NCBI GenBank assembly: GCA_030373045.1
Contig: JAUCPW010000012.1
Coordinates: 1 to 37,370, forward strand
Reading direction: 5' to 3'
Origin: Candidatus Fermentibacter sp.
Lineage (GTDB): Bacteria; Fermentibacterota; Fermentibacteria; Fermentibacterales; Fermentibacteraceae
DNA: 37,370 bases
Numbering within the stretch: position 1 is the stretch's first letter; the number at the start of each line of letters is the position of its first letter. Shown in pieces: positions 8,296 through 17,141 of the stretch. The notes beneath the pieces are model-generated. The model was given only the letters and a program-made list of their open reading frames with translations, searched no databases and was not told the origin of the DNA. Position numbers and translations under genes: made by a program.

Positions 8296-9168
8296 CTACC
8301 GTATCGAGAACTCGAGGTCGGTATCGTAGCAGCGCACGTAGAGGCGGTCGTCCTCGACGAAGATGTACTCGGGGGCCGAGGGGACCGGTATCCTCTCGAC
8401 GGTGTTCCCGGTGTGCCGGTCGAGGATGTAGAGATAGTCGTCCTCGCCTGTGAAGCCGTACCCCGTGATGATGCCGTCGCGAAGCACGACGAAGTTCTCG
8501 GAGTTGCTCACCAGCGGTTCGCTCCTCCAGAGCACCTCGAGAGTCACCGGGTCGATCGCGGTGACGAAGCCGTTGAGCCCGCCCGAGCTCTCGGCGTACG
8601 TCCTGTGGGCGTTCGAGACGTAGAGCGTCCCGTCTTCCACATCGGCCCACCTGAGCTGCTGGAACGTGAACGGCATGTCCTCCTCGAGGTCGGCCGGGCC
8701 GTGTGCGTAGGTCAGGAAGTCGAGGACTGCCGAGGGTTCGGGGTCGACCGGATCGAGGTAGAGCGCGAGGAGCCTCGGGCAGAGCACCACGCCGTACCTG
8801 TTCGGCGGGTCGCCGTACATCGCCAGATCCGCCTCGTCTCCGTAGATGAACTGGTAGATGTCGAACTCGTCGTTCCCGGGGACACGGAGGAAGCCCGGAA
8901 CTCCGTTCGGAAGCCGCTCGCCCCTGATGGCGTCGTTGTTCCCGCCCCCGTGGAACGTCACCGAGGGCCAGTCTTCGAAGCGGTCGAACCAGTCTTCGTA
9001 GTCGGAGCCGCCGTTGGGCGTGCTCTCGACGAGCAGAAGGTCGGGGATGTCATAGGTTCCGCACCATGCCGGGGCGAACTGCGCCTCGAACGGCGGCTCT
9101 GCGAGCGGCACGGGCAGGACGTCGAAGGAGCCGGTGAAGGAAAGTGCGAGAAGGACTGAGAACACCAT
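8296..9168 (-). CDS. Secreted protein, possible beta-propeller
   Basis: A 290-residue protein with an N-terminal signal peptide (MVFSVLLALSFTGSFDV). The second half has PQQ/WD-like strand repeats: DGTLYVSNAHRTYAES, FVTAIDPVTLEVLWRSEPL, GEDDYLYILDRHTGNTVERI and DDRLYVRCYD, typical of quinoprotein-type propellers that compare a running value. The first half is unrecognised. ATG 9168 is preferred to GTG 9177 because GGAGG lies about 8 bases upstream of it. No enzyme motif is visible. Confidence 0.7.
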   Translation of the reverse strand: MVFSVLLALSFTGSFDVLPVPLAEPPFEAQFAPAWCGTYDIPDLLLVESTPNGGSDYEDWFDRFEDWPSVTFHGGGNNDAIRGERLPNGVPGFLRVPGNDEFDIYQFIYGDEADLAMYGDPPNRYGVVLCPRLLALYLDPVDPEPSAVLDFLTYAHGPADLEEDMPFTFQQLRWADVEDGTLYVSNAHRTYAESSGGLNGFVTAIDPVTLEVLWRSEPLVSNSENFVVLRDGIITGYGFTGEDDYLYILDRHTGNTVERIPVPSAPEYIFVEDDRLYVRCYDTDLEFSIR

Positions 9169-9348
9169 CGACGCCACCTCCGCTGTTATACCGCCGCCAC
9201 CGTCCTGAACGGACGACGCCCCCCGGCGGACAGGATAATATGCTTACATGGAGAGAGGCAGCATCGTTCCCCGGGCTGCAGTCAACCCGTTCGGTGCCGA
9301 TTCATGAAGGAAATGATGGAAAGAGGCTGGTGGTCTGCCGACAGGGCC

Positions 9349-9720
9349 TCAGACGGCGGCCTCCGCCTTTTCGGCCGGCTGGTCGCAGCAGTACAGCTGC
9401 CTCATCACTGATCGCACCTGTTCGTAGATGTCGTGGCGCACCCATCCCTGCCGGGCCTCGACGGCCGTCTTGAAGTCGTCGTAGTCGATCTCGCGCAGGA
9501 TCTTCTCGAAGGACTTCGCCAGCTCGGCCTCGGGCACCCTGAACCTGTACCTGTAGTCGGCCCTCTCCTGCTCGAACACCGGTGAGGCCCCGGGCAGGTA
9601 GCCGCTGCGGAACGCCTCCAGGTCGGCCCTGACCCTTCCCCGGACCGTCAGCATGCCGTCCCGGGCGTCGCCATCCCTCCTGACCACGCTGAAGAAGCCG
9701 AAACAAGTCGCGAGCCACAT
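9349..9720 (-). CDS. Conserved small cytosolic protein, unknown function
   Basis: A 123-residue protein that begins MWLATCFGFFSVVRRDG and continues with a DYRYRFRVPEAELAKSFEKILREIDYDDFK segment (shown in parts: strand, then helix). The pattern of a beta strand carrying FFSVV followed by a basic, charged stretch and a helix with IDYDDFK looks like a conserved hypothetical family seen in many bacteria, but I cannot name it. There is no signal peptide or membrane segment. The C-terminal QLYCCDQPAEKAEAA tail has two adjacent cysteines. ATG 9720 has GGGAAGG upstream. In-frame codons further upstream look non-coding. Confidence 0.7.
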   Translation of the reverse strand: MWLATCFGFFSVVRRDGDARDGMLTVRGRVRADLEAFRSGYLPGASPVFEQERADYRYRFRVPEAELAKSFEKILREIDYDDFKTAVEARQGWVRHDIYEQVRSVMRQLYCCDQPAEKAEAAV

Positions 9721-10238
9721 GTCAGACCTTCCCTGCTGTGACCTGTTCGAGAGCCATCGCTTCCTTCCGTTCGCCCCGGTCTCTCGGCCCGGGACGGAAT
9801 CCACGGCACAAGGGGGAGCAGGGGGGGTGCCATGTCGCGGATTCGGTACGATACGCAGTTAATATGTCGATCTGGATGCCTTCATCTCTGGAGACCATGA
9901 AGACCTTCCGACCCTGGTTACGGTCCGGACCGGCTGCCGCTGATGCGCAACCGCATGCCTGCCATTGCAGAAGATCTCCGGATGGCATGCTGCAAGCCAG
10001 CCCGGCTCGAGCGCGGATCATCGCCGGGAGGGGCGCACCACTGGTACCGGCGCGTGACATGACCATCCCGTGAGGCGATATCCATTCCTTCGGCATCGGT
10101 GTTGCCGCCGCCCGCCCGGTGCCGTGACCGGATACTGCGAGCGGGCCGCATGGAACGCGTCTGCGGTGGATCGATAGAACGGATCGCCGGGTTGTTCCCG
10201 GGCGAGCCGATCTCCGACGCCTGACCCGAGGAGGATCG
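9721..10238. other. 518-base stretch without a recognisable gene
   Basis: No frame here looks like a conserved protein on either strand. It contains a loose inverted repeat around 9952-9992 (GCATGCC and GGCATGC). It separates the minus-strand genes from the plus-strand cluster starting at 10239, so it should hold the promoter for that cluster, but I find no convincing -35/-10 pair. Confidence 0.5.
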
Positions 10239-11348
10239 ATGAAGCGTATACTCCTTCCGACCGCCTTCCTGCTGCTCTGTGCATCATGCGGCGTGGAACC
10301 CGGGGAACCCGCCGCCGTTCCGGCCGAAGTCGTGTCCGACACGCTCGCGGCCGTCGACTCCATCGGTATCCTGATGGGGGACAGCGACTACACCTTCGGG
10401 GCCATAGCGGACTTCGCCCCCCTGGCAGGCGGGGGAGTCGCCGTGCTGGACAGGATCGCCGAGAGAGTCTCGCTCTTCGACGGCGGGGGGGTGTTCGTGC
10501 GAAGCTTCGGCAGGCACGGGGAGGCTCCCGGCGAGTTCCAGTGGCCTGCGAGCCTGTGCGTACTCCCGTCCGGCACCATCCTCGTGCTGGAGGGCGCATC
10601 GGGCAAGGTGAACGTCTTCGACTCGACCGGTGTCTTCCTGTCGTCCTGGATCATGGAGGGTATGGGCATCTATCCCATGGAGGTCGAGGCCTTCGACGAC
10701 TCGTCCTTCGTCGCCTACGACTTCTCGATGGACATGGACGAGGACGGGCTCTCGACGCTGTTCACGCTGTGGAGGTATCACGCCTTCACCGGAGAGGTGC
10801 TGGCGAGGTACGTGACCTGGGAGGCCCCGTCCTCGGGATCGACCGACTTCACGGACGCATTCCTGCTCTTCGCGACCGACGGGGCCGGGAGGGTCTACCT
10901 CTCCCGGGCCGCCTCCGACCAGTGGATGGTGGAGGTGTTCGAGGCCGCCGAAGCGCCCGTGGACACGCTCCTCTGCTTCCCGGGCCTCGCCCGGATCGCG
11001 GTGGAGTCGGATTCGCAGCATGTGCCGGGCGTTCCGAGGATAAGCTACATGTACCAGGACTCCGAGCAGGGGAACATGGCCAGCGGCACCACCAACCTGC
11101 CGGAGTTCTTCCCGCTCGTTGCCGGCCTGGAAGTCGGGCCCGGCGGCAGCCTCTGGGCACTCCGGGGCGGCCCCGATGCCCGCGACTGGGACGAGATATC
11201 ACAAGACGGCGAACCCGTCGGCATCCACCACATGGCGCTCGGCGACACTTCGAGCGTGATCCTGCTCGAAGCCTCCTCCACTGGCGGCATCTACGCCTTC
11301 GACGCCGTGAGCGAGGACTACCACAGGCTCTACCGTATGGAGCCGTAG
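10239..11348 (+). CDS. Lipoprotein with six-bladed beta-propeller (NHL-like)
   Basis: A 369-residue protein. MKRILLPTAFLLLCASC is a lipoprotein signal with Cys17. Propeller-like repeats follow: FAPLAGGGVAVLDRIAERVSLFD, then GVFVRSFGRHGEAPGEFQWP (a classic NHL motif of charged residue, GxxGxxPGEF), then LPSGTILVLEGASGKVNVFD, with later blades containing DGAGRVYLSRA and VGPGGSLWALRGG. GAGGAGG before ATG 10239 supports the start. Such 6-bladed lipoproteins usually sit in the periplasm or outer membrane; the ligand is unknown. It ends 2 bases before the ChlI-like gene, so they are probably co-transcribed. Confidence 0.82.
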   Translation: MKRILLPTAFLLLCASCGVEPGEPAAVPAEVVSDTLAAVDSIGILMGDSDYTFGAIADFAPLAGGGVAVLDRIAERVSLFDGGGVFVRSFGRHGEAPGEFQWPASLCVLPSGTILVLEGASGKVNVFDSTGVFLSSWIMEGMGIYPMEVEAFDDSSFVAYDFSMDMDEDGLSTLFTLWRYHAFTGEVLARYVTWEAPSSGSTDFTDAFLLFATDGAGRVYLSRAASDQWMVEVFEAAEAPVDTLLCFPGLARIAVESDSQHVPGVPRISYMYQDSEQGNMASGTTNLPEFFPLVAGLEVGPGGSLWALRGGPDARDWDEISQDGEPVGIHHMALGDTSSVILLEASSTGGIYAFDAVSEDYHRLYRMEP

Positions 11349-11350
11349 GG

Positions 11351-12460
11351 ATGGCGTTCATGTCAGCCTCCTCGAGACCGTCGCCCAGGGTCTTCCCGTT
11401 CTCCGCGATCGTCGGGCAGAACCAGGCGAAGCTGGCCATGACACTGGCGCTCATAGATCCCGGTATGGGTGGAGTGCTGCTTTCGGGAGTGAAGGGCACG
11501 GCCAAGTCTACACTGGTAAGGGCTCTGCCGGGCATCGTGCCACCCTTCAGGGTGAGGTCCGGCTGCAGATACCACTGCAACGCCGACTCCACCCGGAACC
11601 TTTGCGAAGACTGCGCCCGCGGACGGGGCGATCCCGTCGACTTCCAGCCCTCGATAGTCACGCTCCCCCTCGGGACCACCGAAGACAGCCTCCTGGGCAG
11701 CATCGACATGGAAAAGCTCCTCCGGGACGGGACGGTCCGCTTCGAAGTCGGCCTGCTCGGTGACGCCAACAACCAGATCCTCTATGTCGACGAGGTGAAC
11801 CTCCTTCCCGACAGCATCGCCGACGACCTCCTCGATGCGTGCGCGAGCGGATGGAACACCGTCGAGCGCGAGAGCGTATCCGTCTCCCACCCCGCCGGGT
11901 TCACCCTTGTGGGCACCATGAACCCCGAGGAGGGCCACCTTCGACCCCAGCTCCTCGACCGTTTCGCGCTGTCGGTCAGGATCGAGACCATCACCGACCC
12001 CGAGCAGCGCACCGAGATCATCTCTCGTTCGCTGTCGTTCTCAGCGAATCCGGAGGCTTTCGCCGCCGCCTTCACGAGGCACGACGAGTCCCTCAAGAGC
12101 AGGATCTCGACCGCCCGCAGAAGGCTCGAACAGGTGAAGATCCGCCTCGTGACCCTCTGGACCGTGGCCGGCGCGATGGCGTCCCTCGAACTCGACGGAC
12201 AGAGGCCCGACATCGTGACTCTCCGCGCAGCGAGAGCTCTTGCGGCCCTCGAAGGGGCACCCGCCATCGAGCTCGATCATCTCGTCCGGGTCGCCCCGCT
12301 GTCGGTGATGCACCGGACCAGGGGCGGCGGTTTCAGCCAGCCCCCCGGTGAGGAGGATGTGGCCGACGCACTGCACCGGGCTGCCATCGCCGGCGAGAAG
12401 AAGGAAGGCGCCCAGACGGCCTGGGCCTGGGACAGGTGCCTGGAAGTCGGGAAACGCTGA
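11351..12460 (+). CDS. AAA+ ATPase, magnesium-chelatase ChlI-like
   Basis: A 369-residue AAA+ protein of the ChlI/BchI clade. It shows Walker A GVKGTAKST (46-54), Walker B ILYVDE (143-148), sensor 1 VGTMNPEEG (187-195) and the LLDRF arginine-finger region (about 202-206). Between Walker A and B sits a four-cysteine cluster, Cys72, Cys76, Cys85 and Cys88 (CRYHC and CEDC), found in a subset of chelatase-like ATPases and probably binding metal. In chlorophyll and cobalamin synthesis such a protein drives metal insertion with a D subunit and a large H/N subunit; neither a large subunit nor a pigment pathway is visible here. It overlaps the ChlD-like gene by 25 bases. Start alternatives are ATG 11351 and ATG 11360. 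Confidence 0.88.
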   Translation: MAFMSASSRPSPRVFPFSAIVGQNQAKLAMTLALIDPGMGGVLLSGVKGTAKSTLVRALPGIVPPFRVRSGCRYHCNADSTRNLCEDCARGRGDPVDFQPSIVTLPLGTTEDSLLGSIDMEKLLRDGTVRFEVGLLGDANNQILYVDEVNLLPDSIADDLLDACASGWNTVERESVSVSHPAGFTLVGTMNPEEGHLRPQLLDRFALSVRIETITDPEQRTEIISRSLSFSANPEAFAAAFTRHDESLKSRISTARRRLEQVKIRLVTLWTVAGAMASLELDGQRPDIVTLRAARALAALEGAPAIELDHLVRVAPLSVMHRTRGGGFSQPPGEEDVADALHRAAIAGEKKEGAQTAWAWDRCLEVGKR

Positions 12461-14385
12461 CGGAACCGTCCGCCACCCCTCCACTCCCGGCGGGACAGGA
12501 TGCCGCCATCCTGGCCATGCTCATCGGGCTGGTCGATCAGGGCATCAGCGGAGTCCTCGTCAGGGGCTCCCACGGGTCGGGAAAGAGTGCCCTGCTGGGA
12601 AACATCCGCCGGCTGGCCCGGGTACCCGTCGTCGAAGTACCCGTGGGAACGACCCTCGAGAACCTCCTCGGCTCGATCGATCTCGGCATGATGCTGAAAG
12701 AGGGGCGCGAAGCCCGCCGCAGCGGACTGCTCGAGAGGGCGTCGGGCGGTATCCTGATGATCGACGACATCTCCTGCCTGCCCGAGGAGACGGCGGCCGA
12801 GATCCTCTCCGGCCCCCTGTCAGGAGGGTATCGCGTCTTCGCATGCTCGGGCGTGGATCCTGGTTCCCCGAGACCCGCCGTTGCCGACAGATTCGACCTG
12901 GCTGTCACGATGGAACCGCTGGCGACCGCGGAGGACAGGCTTGGCGCCCTCAGGGCCCATTTCAGCAGGAGCTCGTCGGAGACAGCGATCGAGTCGCTCC
13001 TCGAAGGATCGCGGGCACATCTCGAGCGGATCAGGATGCCGTCCTGGCTCGTGCCCGCGGCAGCAGTCGCCGCCGCCAGCCTGAAGCTGGACGGCCACCG
13101 CGGCGAAACCGCACTCGTGAGGGCGTCTCTGGCTCTTGCGGCACTGCGCAGGGAACCGGCCGCAGACGAGAGACACCTGATCGGCGTCGCACCCCTCGCA
13201 TTCTGTCACAGAACGCGCAACTGCGGACTAGAGGCTCCTCCCTCGGCGAAAGAGGCGGCCGCTGCAGTCAGGTCGGCCGTCTCCGCCGTACGGGACGGTC
13301 TGAAGACGACCCGGCAGATCGACATCGACGAGATGGCCGCGCGTATCATGGAGGCAGCCAGGAACGCATTCTCTACTGCTCCATCCGGTTCCGGCCCGGG
13401 TTCGGCCAGGGTCGGCCTGCTCGATCCGGTGCCGCCATCCGGTGGGTTCCCTCCGGGGCTTTCGCGGAAGCTGGAAACGGCGATCCTTCGATACTCCACC
13501 CGGAACGGGAGTCGGAGAGTCGGTACGGTCGGCAGGAAGGCAGGCGTTTCGAGGGAGTCCGCGAGCGGCAGGCAGTACCGCATCGCCCCCGTGGAGGCCG
13601 CTTGTGAGATGGATCTCCTGCAGACCGCCAGGCTGGCGGTCCGCCGAGGCATGAGACCTCCACTGCTGCCGATGCCGAGTGAGTACTGGAGGCGTTGGGA
13701 GAGGCACCAGCGGCCCTCTGCCGTCGCCATCCTCGTCGTGGATGCCAGCCGTTCCTCTTCGGGATACCTCGCAGGGCTGGGAGCCACTGTCGAATCCATG
13801 TTCGAGAGGGTTCTCGACGGATACTCCAGGATAGGGCTGGTCACGATCGAATCCGGAAAGCCGGTTCTCGTGTCCGCTCCCACCCGCAACAGGCTCCGTG
13901 TGCTCGGGAAGCTCGGCGAGCTCTCGCCGTCAGGGGCGACTCCGCTGGCCGAGGCACTGCTGCTGGCGGGGCGGGAGCTCGAGAAGGCCGGCAGGGCCGG
14001 TCCTGCAAGAGGTTTCGTACTGCTGGTCTCCGACTGTTATCCGGAGCCGTTTCCGCCCGGGGATCCCTGGGGGAGCAGCGCCTACGAAGCCGCGCGGAAC
14101 GCGGGCGCCTTCCTGGGGAGGATGGGTTTCCCGATCGTGGTCATAGACCCGATGTCGTCCACGGCCGATTACATCGAAAAGAGCCCGGGACGCCGTCTCG
14201 GAAGGTATCTCGCATCGGTGTCCGGGGGAGATCTCGTGCCGATCCCCGCCATGAAGATGCCAAACCATGCGCGAAGCATCGCCGACATCTTGAGAGCGTC
14301 GAGGCGGGAGCCCGGGGACAGGCGGACCCTCGACGAGGCTTCGGCTGCACTGTTCGAAACGCTGCAGAGGCTCTCGGGCATGTAG
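12436..14385 (+). CDS. ChlD-like AAA + von Willebrand A domain protein
   Basis: A 649-residue partner of the preceding ATPase. An N-terminal AAA module has Walker A GSHGSGKS (44-51) and an ILMIDDISCL Walker-B-like strand (105-114). A linker rich in Ser, Gly, Pro and Arg spans about residues 315-385. The C-terminal VWA domain keeps the MIDAS triad DASRS (Asp436, Ser438, Ser440) and a SGATPLAEAL loop. This is the domain order of chelatase D subunits. It probably forms a two-ring AAA complex with the ChlI-like protein and remodels or loads metal into a target bound through the VWA face. GTG 12436 is the first plausible start but its ribosome site is weak; a start a few codons later is possible. 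Confidence 0.85.
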   Translation: MPGSRETLTEPSATPPLPAGQDAAILAMLIGLVDQGISGVLVRGSHGSGKSALLGNIRRLARVPVVEVPVGTTLENLLGSIDLGMMLKEGREARRSGLLERASGGILMIDDISCLPEETAAEILSGPLSGGYRVFACSGVDPGSPRPAVADRFDLAVTMEPLATAEDRLGALRAHFSRSSSETAIESLLEGSRAHLERIRMPSWLVPAAAVAAASLKLDGHRGETALVRASLALAALRREPAADERHLIGVAPLAFCHRTRNCGLEAPPSAKEAAAAVRSAVSAVRDGLKTTRQIDIDEMAARIMEAARNAFSTAPSGSGPGSARVGLLDPVPPSGGFPPGLSRKLETAILRYSTRNGSRRVGTVGRKAGVSRESASGRQYRIAPVEAACEMDLLQTARLAVRRGMRPPLLPMPSEYWRRWERHQRPSAVAILVVDASRSSSGYLAGLGATVESMFERVLDGYSRIGLVTIESGKPVLVSAPTRNRLRVLGKLGELSPSGATPLAEALLLAGRELEKAGRAGPARGFVLLVSDCYPEPFPPGDPWGSSAYEAARNAGAFLGRMGFPIVVIDPMSSTADYIEKSPGRRLGRYLASVSGGDLVPIPAMKMPNHARSIADILRASRREPGDRRTLDEASAALFETLQRLSGM

Positions 14386-14482
14386 CCGGGCCGGGGTGGT
14401 GAAGAAGGCGCGGGGGCTGTAGTTTCCGGCGGGGTCGGGGTAAGCCCGTCGATGATCCGGTCTGCGCCGCGGAGGGATTGCG

Positions 14483-15562
14483 ATGAAGCCATGGACGCCG
14501 GTGCCCGCCGCCGTTCTCGCCGGTGTCGTGCTCACGATCGTCTCGACGAACGTGGAGCACACCGAGTACGTGGACGTCTCACACCTGCATCCCGGGGCAG
14601 GCCCGGGAGCGACGATCGTCGAGGCGGTGAAGACCTGGGGCTGGCCGCTCGGATTCTTCAGGGACGGCTCGACGGGCCGCCCCGGCGAGATGGATCCCAC
14701 CGACGAGCTGCTGCCTGCCGCGCTGGCCGCGGACTACCTGTTCATCTCGGGCCTCGTCTTCGGTGCTGTCCACCTGGTCGGGGCCCTCGTGAAGCGCCGG
14801 AGGCCGGCTAGCACCGAAGGAGGCCCGGACAAGGCGCTCGTGCCGTTCGTCGACGGCGACGATGCAGAAACGGTTTCGGAGGATAACGGTCCGGCGAATG
14901 GAGGGGATGCCGTGAACAGGGACAGATACGGGATCTTCAAGGTGATAGCTACCTGCACGAGCTGCGGGAATCCCGTAGTCGTGAACGGCCCCCTGACGGG
15001 TCCGTCCTGCCCATCCTGCAGGAAGGAGCTCGAGATCCCTCCCGACACATGGGAGTCGGTGATCGGCGACTATATTGACGACTACTACACGACCGAGCCC
15101 GGATCGGGCAGCGAGGGCACGCTGATGAGCGGAGGGCTCACGATCAAGTACTCCGCCATCAGGCTCCCGCCTCCCGACCCGGCCTGTCCCGCCTGTACGG
15201 AGAACTGGGACCTCGGGTCGGTCGAGAATGGTGCGAACCGCAAGATGGTGTGCGGCAAGTGCGGCCGCGAGACCGACACCTATCCGGCCCCGTCGTGGCT
15301 GCGCGGGGTCGTCCCGTCCGCGAAGCAGGTGTTCTTCGCGGAAAGGGAGTCGGAGCAGTCCGGGAGCCCGGTCGACGCCGAGGTGAAGCCCGTGGCGCTG
15401 TCGTGCCCGCAGTGCGGCGGAGGGCTTCTCATCACGGCCGAGTCGGAGAGGACCGTCCCGTGCAGGTACTGCAACGTCGACGTCTATCTGCCCGACGGCG
15501 TGTGGCTCAAGCTCCACCCCGCGAAGGTCGCGAAGTTCTGGATGGTGCGCTTCGACGGGTGA
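14483..15562 (+). CDS. Membrane-anchored protein with three zinc ribbons
   Basis: A 359-residue protein. Two hydrophobic segments, about residues 7-22 and 82-101, place residues 23-81 outside or in the periplasm and the long C-terminus in the cytoplasm. The C-terminus has three CxxC...CxxC ribbons: CTSC with CPSC (about 157-180), CPAC with CGKC (about 230-260) and CPQC with CRYC (about 313-335). Such ribbons usually bind Zn and serve protein or nucleic-acid contacts. ATG 14483 has GGAGGG upstream. It follows the ChlI/ChlD-like pair by 97 bases in the same direction. No homologue comes to mind. Confidence 0.7.
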   Translation: MKPWTPVPAAVLAGVVLTIVSTNVEHTEYVDVSHLHPGAGPGATIVEAVKTWGWPLGFFRDGSTGRPGEMDPTDELLPAALAADYLFISGLVFGAVHLVGALVKRRRPASTEGGPDKALVPFVDGDDAETVSEDNGPANGGDAVNRDRYGIFKVIATCTSCGNPVVVNGPLTGPSCPSCRKELEIPPDTWESVIGDYIDDYYTTEPGSGSEGTLMSGGLTIKYSAIRLPPPDPACPACTENWDLGSVENGANRKMVCGKCGRETDTYPAPSWLRGVVPSAKQVFFAERESEQSGSPVDAEVKPVALSCPQCGGGLLITAESERTVPCRYCNVDVYLPDGVWLKLHPAKVAKFWMVRFDG

Positions 15563-15602
15563 CCCTTCTATCCCGGCGACCAGTGGCGGAAAGGGGACGG
15601 AG

Positions 15603-16064
15603 ATGAGAATCCCTCGCGGACTGCCCGCCTTCCCATGGATCCTCCTTCTTGCAGCCATGCCTTTCCCGGCCGCTTCGACGGGCTTCTTCGCCGACGATTA
15701 CGGCATGCCGCCCGATCCGGAAGGCGCGACCGTCATCGATCGCGAGCTGGTCTGGACCTACGCCGACAGCATGGACGTAATACTTTCGATCCTGTATTCG
15801 AGCGACGGGGTCGAGTACGTAGACATACTCTCCGGAGAGATACTGGACGACGGCGTAGAGTGGAACCTGCTCCACACCTGGCCCGTCTCACTCGACGGAG
15901 GGCCGGTCTCCCTATCCGGCGAATGCGTCATGGAGGCAGACGAACACGACGGTTCGGTCTATCTCACCTTCGTGGACGACCTGCACTTCTACGAAGGCAA
16001 GGTCTCCATCTACCTCCGCTTCGACCTGGACAAACGCGGGATCGAGGCGGGCTGGTCGGACTGA
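15603..16064 (+). CDS. Small secreted protein, unknown function
   Basis: A 153-residue protein with a signal peptide (positive MRIPRG, then FPWILLLAAMPFPAAS). The mature part is acidic and beta-rich, with one cysteine and a repeated DDGVEW/SDGVEY flavour. No known domain is seen. GGGGACGGAG precedes ATG 15603. It lies between the zinc-ribbon gene and the thioesterase in the same direction. Its stop is in the same frame as the thioesterase that follows, but the change from a secreted to a cytosolic fold makes two genes the better reading. Confidence 0.6.
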   Translation: MRIPRGLPAFPWILLLAAMPFPAASTGFFADDYGMPPDPEGATVIDRELVWTYADSMDVILSILYSSDGVEYVDILSGEILDDGVEWNLLHTWPVSLDGGPVSLSGECVMEADEHDGSVYLTFVDDLHFYEGKVSIYLRFDLDKRGIEAGWSD

Positions 16065-16091
16065 GCGGGCTGCGGTCAGCCACGGGGCGGC

Positions 16092-16505
16092 ATGGGTACG
16101 GACAGGTTCGGAATCACGATAGGCGTGCAGCCTGACGACATCGACGTGATGGGCCACGTCAACAACACCGTCTACCTGAGGTGGGTGCAGGAGGCCGCCA
16201 CGGCCCACTGGGAGGCCCTCGCCGCCCCCGGCGACATCGAGCGGATCCTGTGGGTGGTGGTGAGGCACGAGATCGACTACCTCAGGCCCGCGATGCCGGG
16301 CGACACAGTCAGGGCCTCCACATGGGTCGGCCCGCTCGAGGGCCGCTATTTCACCCGTTTCACCGAGATCGCCAGGGCATCTGACGGAAGGGTGCTCGCG
16401 AAGGCCAGGACCCTGTGGTGTCCGATCGATGCGGCCACGCTCCGGCCCACCCGCGCCACGGACTCCGTCATGGAGAGGTTCACGGTTCCATCGTCGGAGG
16501 AATGA
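16092..16505 (+). CDS. 4HBT-family acyl-CoA thioesterase
   Basis: A 137-residue hot-dog-fold enzyme. DIDVMGHVNNTVYLRW (residues 16-31) is the signature of the 4-hydroxybenzoyl-CoA thioesterase family, with Asp18 as the likely catalytic acid. HEIDYLRPAMPGDTV and the FTRFTEI strand fit the rest of the fold. Length is normal for the family. It should hydrolyse a cytoplasmic acyl-CoA; the acyl group cannot be told from sequence. The ribosome site (GGGGCGG) is modest. It is the last gene before an AT-rich promoter region. Confidence 0.9.
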   Translation: MGTDRFGITIGVQPDDIDVMGHVNNTVYLRWVQEAATAHWEALAAPGDIERILWVVVRHEIDYLRPAMPGDTVRASTWVGPLEGRYFTRFTEIARASDGRVLAKARTLWCPIDAATLRPTRATDSVMERFTVPSSEE

Positions 16506-16513
16506 CCCTGACC

Positions 16514-16589
16514 TTGACCGGCCCTGGCAAGCATATCATCATACCCCAATATTATCGGCAAGGAATATAGCAAGCTGATGATATGGAGG
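16514..16589 (+). promoter_or_regulatory. Promoter, long inverted repeat and ribosome site of the padR-like gene
   Basis: TTGACC (16514-16519) and CATCAT (16537-16542) are spaced by 17 bases. A perfect 10-bp inverted repeat lies over this region: CATATCATCA at 16532-16541 and TGATGATATG at 16576-16585, with 34 bases between arms. The left arm covers the -10 box and the right arm runs into the GGAGG ribosome site (16585-16589). The stretch is far more AT-rich than its surroundings. PadR proteins commonly repress their own gene from such dyads; that use is inference. Confidence 0.5.
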
Positions 16590-16595
16590 TGGGGG

Positions 16596-17141
16596 ATGCC
16601 TGACGATCCGCGCCTGAGCGATGCCGGGGCTGCACTCCTGGGGCTCCTGTGCGAGGAGCCGATGCACGCCTGGGAGATCGAGAGGAACGTCGAATACAGG
16701 GACATGAGATCCTGGACAGACCTGTCGCAGTCTTCGATCTACAGGCACCTGAAGGAGCTCGAGAAGGCCGGTTTCGTCACCTCGGACGCGGAGGAGGTGA
16801 GCGGGCGCCTCAGGAGGGTGTTCTCGATAGCGCCGGAAGGCAGGGAGGCGCTCGCCGGCAGGCTGCTCGAGATCCTGGGGGAGCCTCTGCTCCAGAAATG
16901 CCGAATCGACATGGCCACGTACAACTACGATCTGGTGCCCGGGTCCGAGGCGGCCCGGAGGCTCTCGGCGTACAGGGAGGCGCTCGCTGCAAGGATCGAA
17001 TGCTACAGAGGGGTGGAGGAGTTCATGAAGGAGTCGGGCTGCCCCTGGTTCCGCCTGGCGGTTCCACGGAGAGTCGTCAGGATGGCGCAGGCTGAGATGG
17101 AGTGGATCGACGACTTCCTGGCCGAGGCGGACGGAAGGTGA
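16596..17141 (+). CDS. PadR-family transcriptional regulator
   Basis: A 181-residue protein with an N-terminal winged helix: LGLLCEEPMHAWEIERNVEYR, then SQSSIYRHLKELEKAGFV (recognition helix) and the wing LRRVFSIAPEGREAL. The C-terminal half is helical (ARIECYRGVEEFMKE), like the dimerising helix of PadR group 1 proteins. ATG 16596 is 6 bases after GGAGG; ATG 16578 has no site. The last base of its frame overlaps the GTG start of the peptidase (GTGA, 17138-17141), so the two are translated together and the regulator likely responds to something the peptidase handles. Confidence 0.9.
   Translation: MPDDPRLSDAGAALLGLLCEEPMHAWEIERNVEYRDMRSWTDLSQSSIYRHLKELEKAGFVTSDAEEVSGRLRRVFSIAPEGREALAGRLLEILGEPLLQKCRIDMATYNYDLVPGSEAARRLSAYREALAARIECYRGVEEFMKESGCPWFRLAVPRRVVRMAQAEMEWIDDFLAEADGR

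Noticed and set aside
8116-9159. Plus-strand open frame of about 347 codons
   Set aside because: It is antisense to the secreted propeller-like gene, and the protein is Val/Asp/Arg-rich without motifs.
15603-16505. A third UGA-split gene joining the secreted protein and the thioesterase, which are in the same frame
   Set aside because: The first part has a signal peptide and the second is a complete cytosolic hot-dog enzyme with its own ATG; fusion would make no sense.
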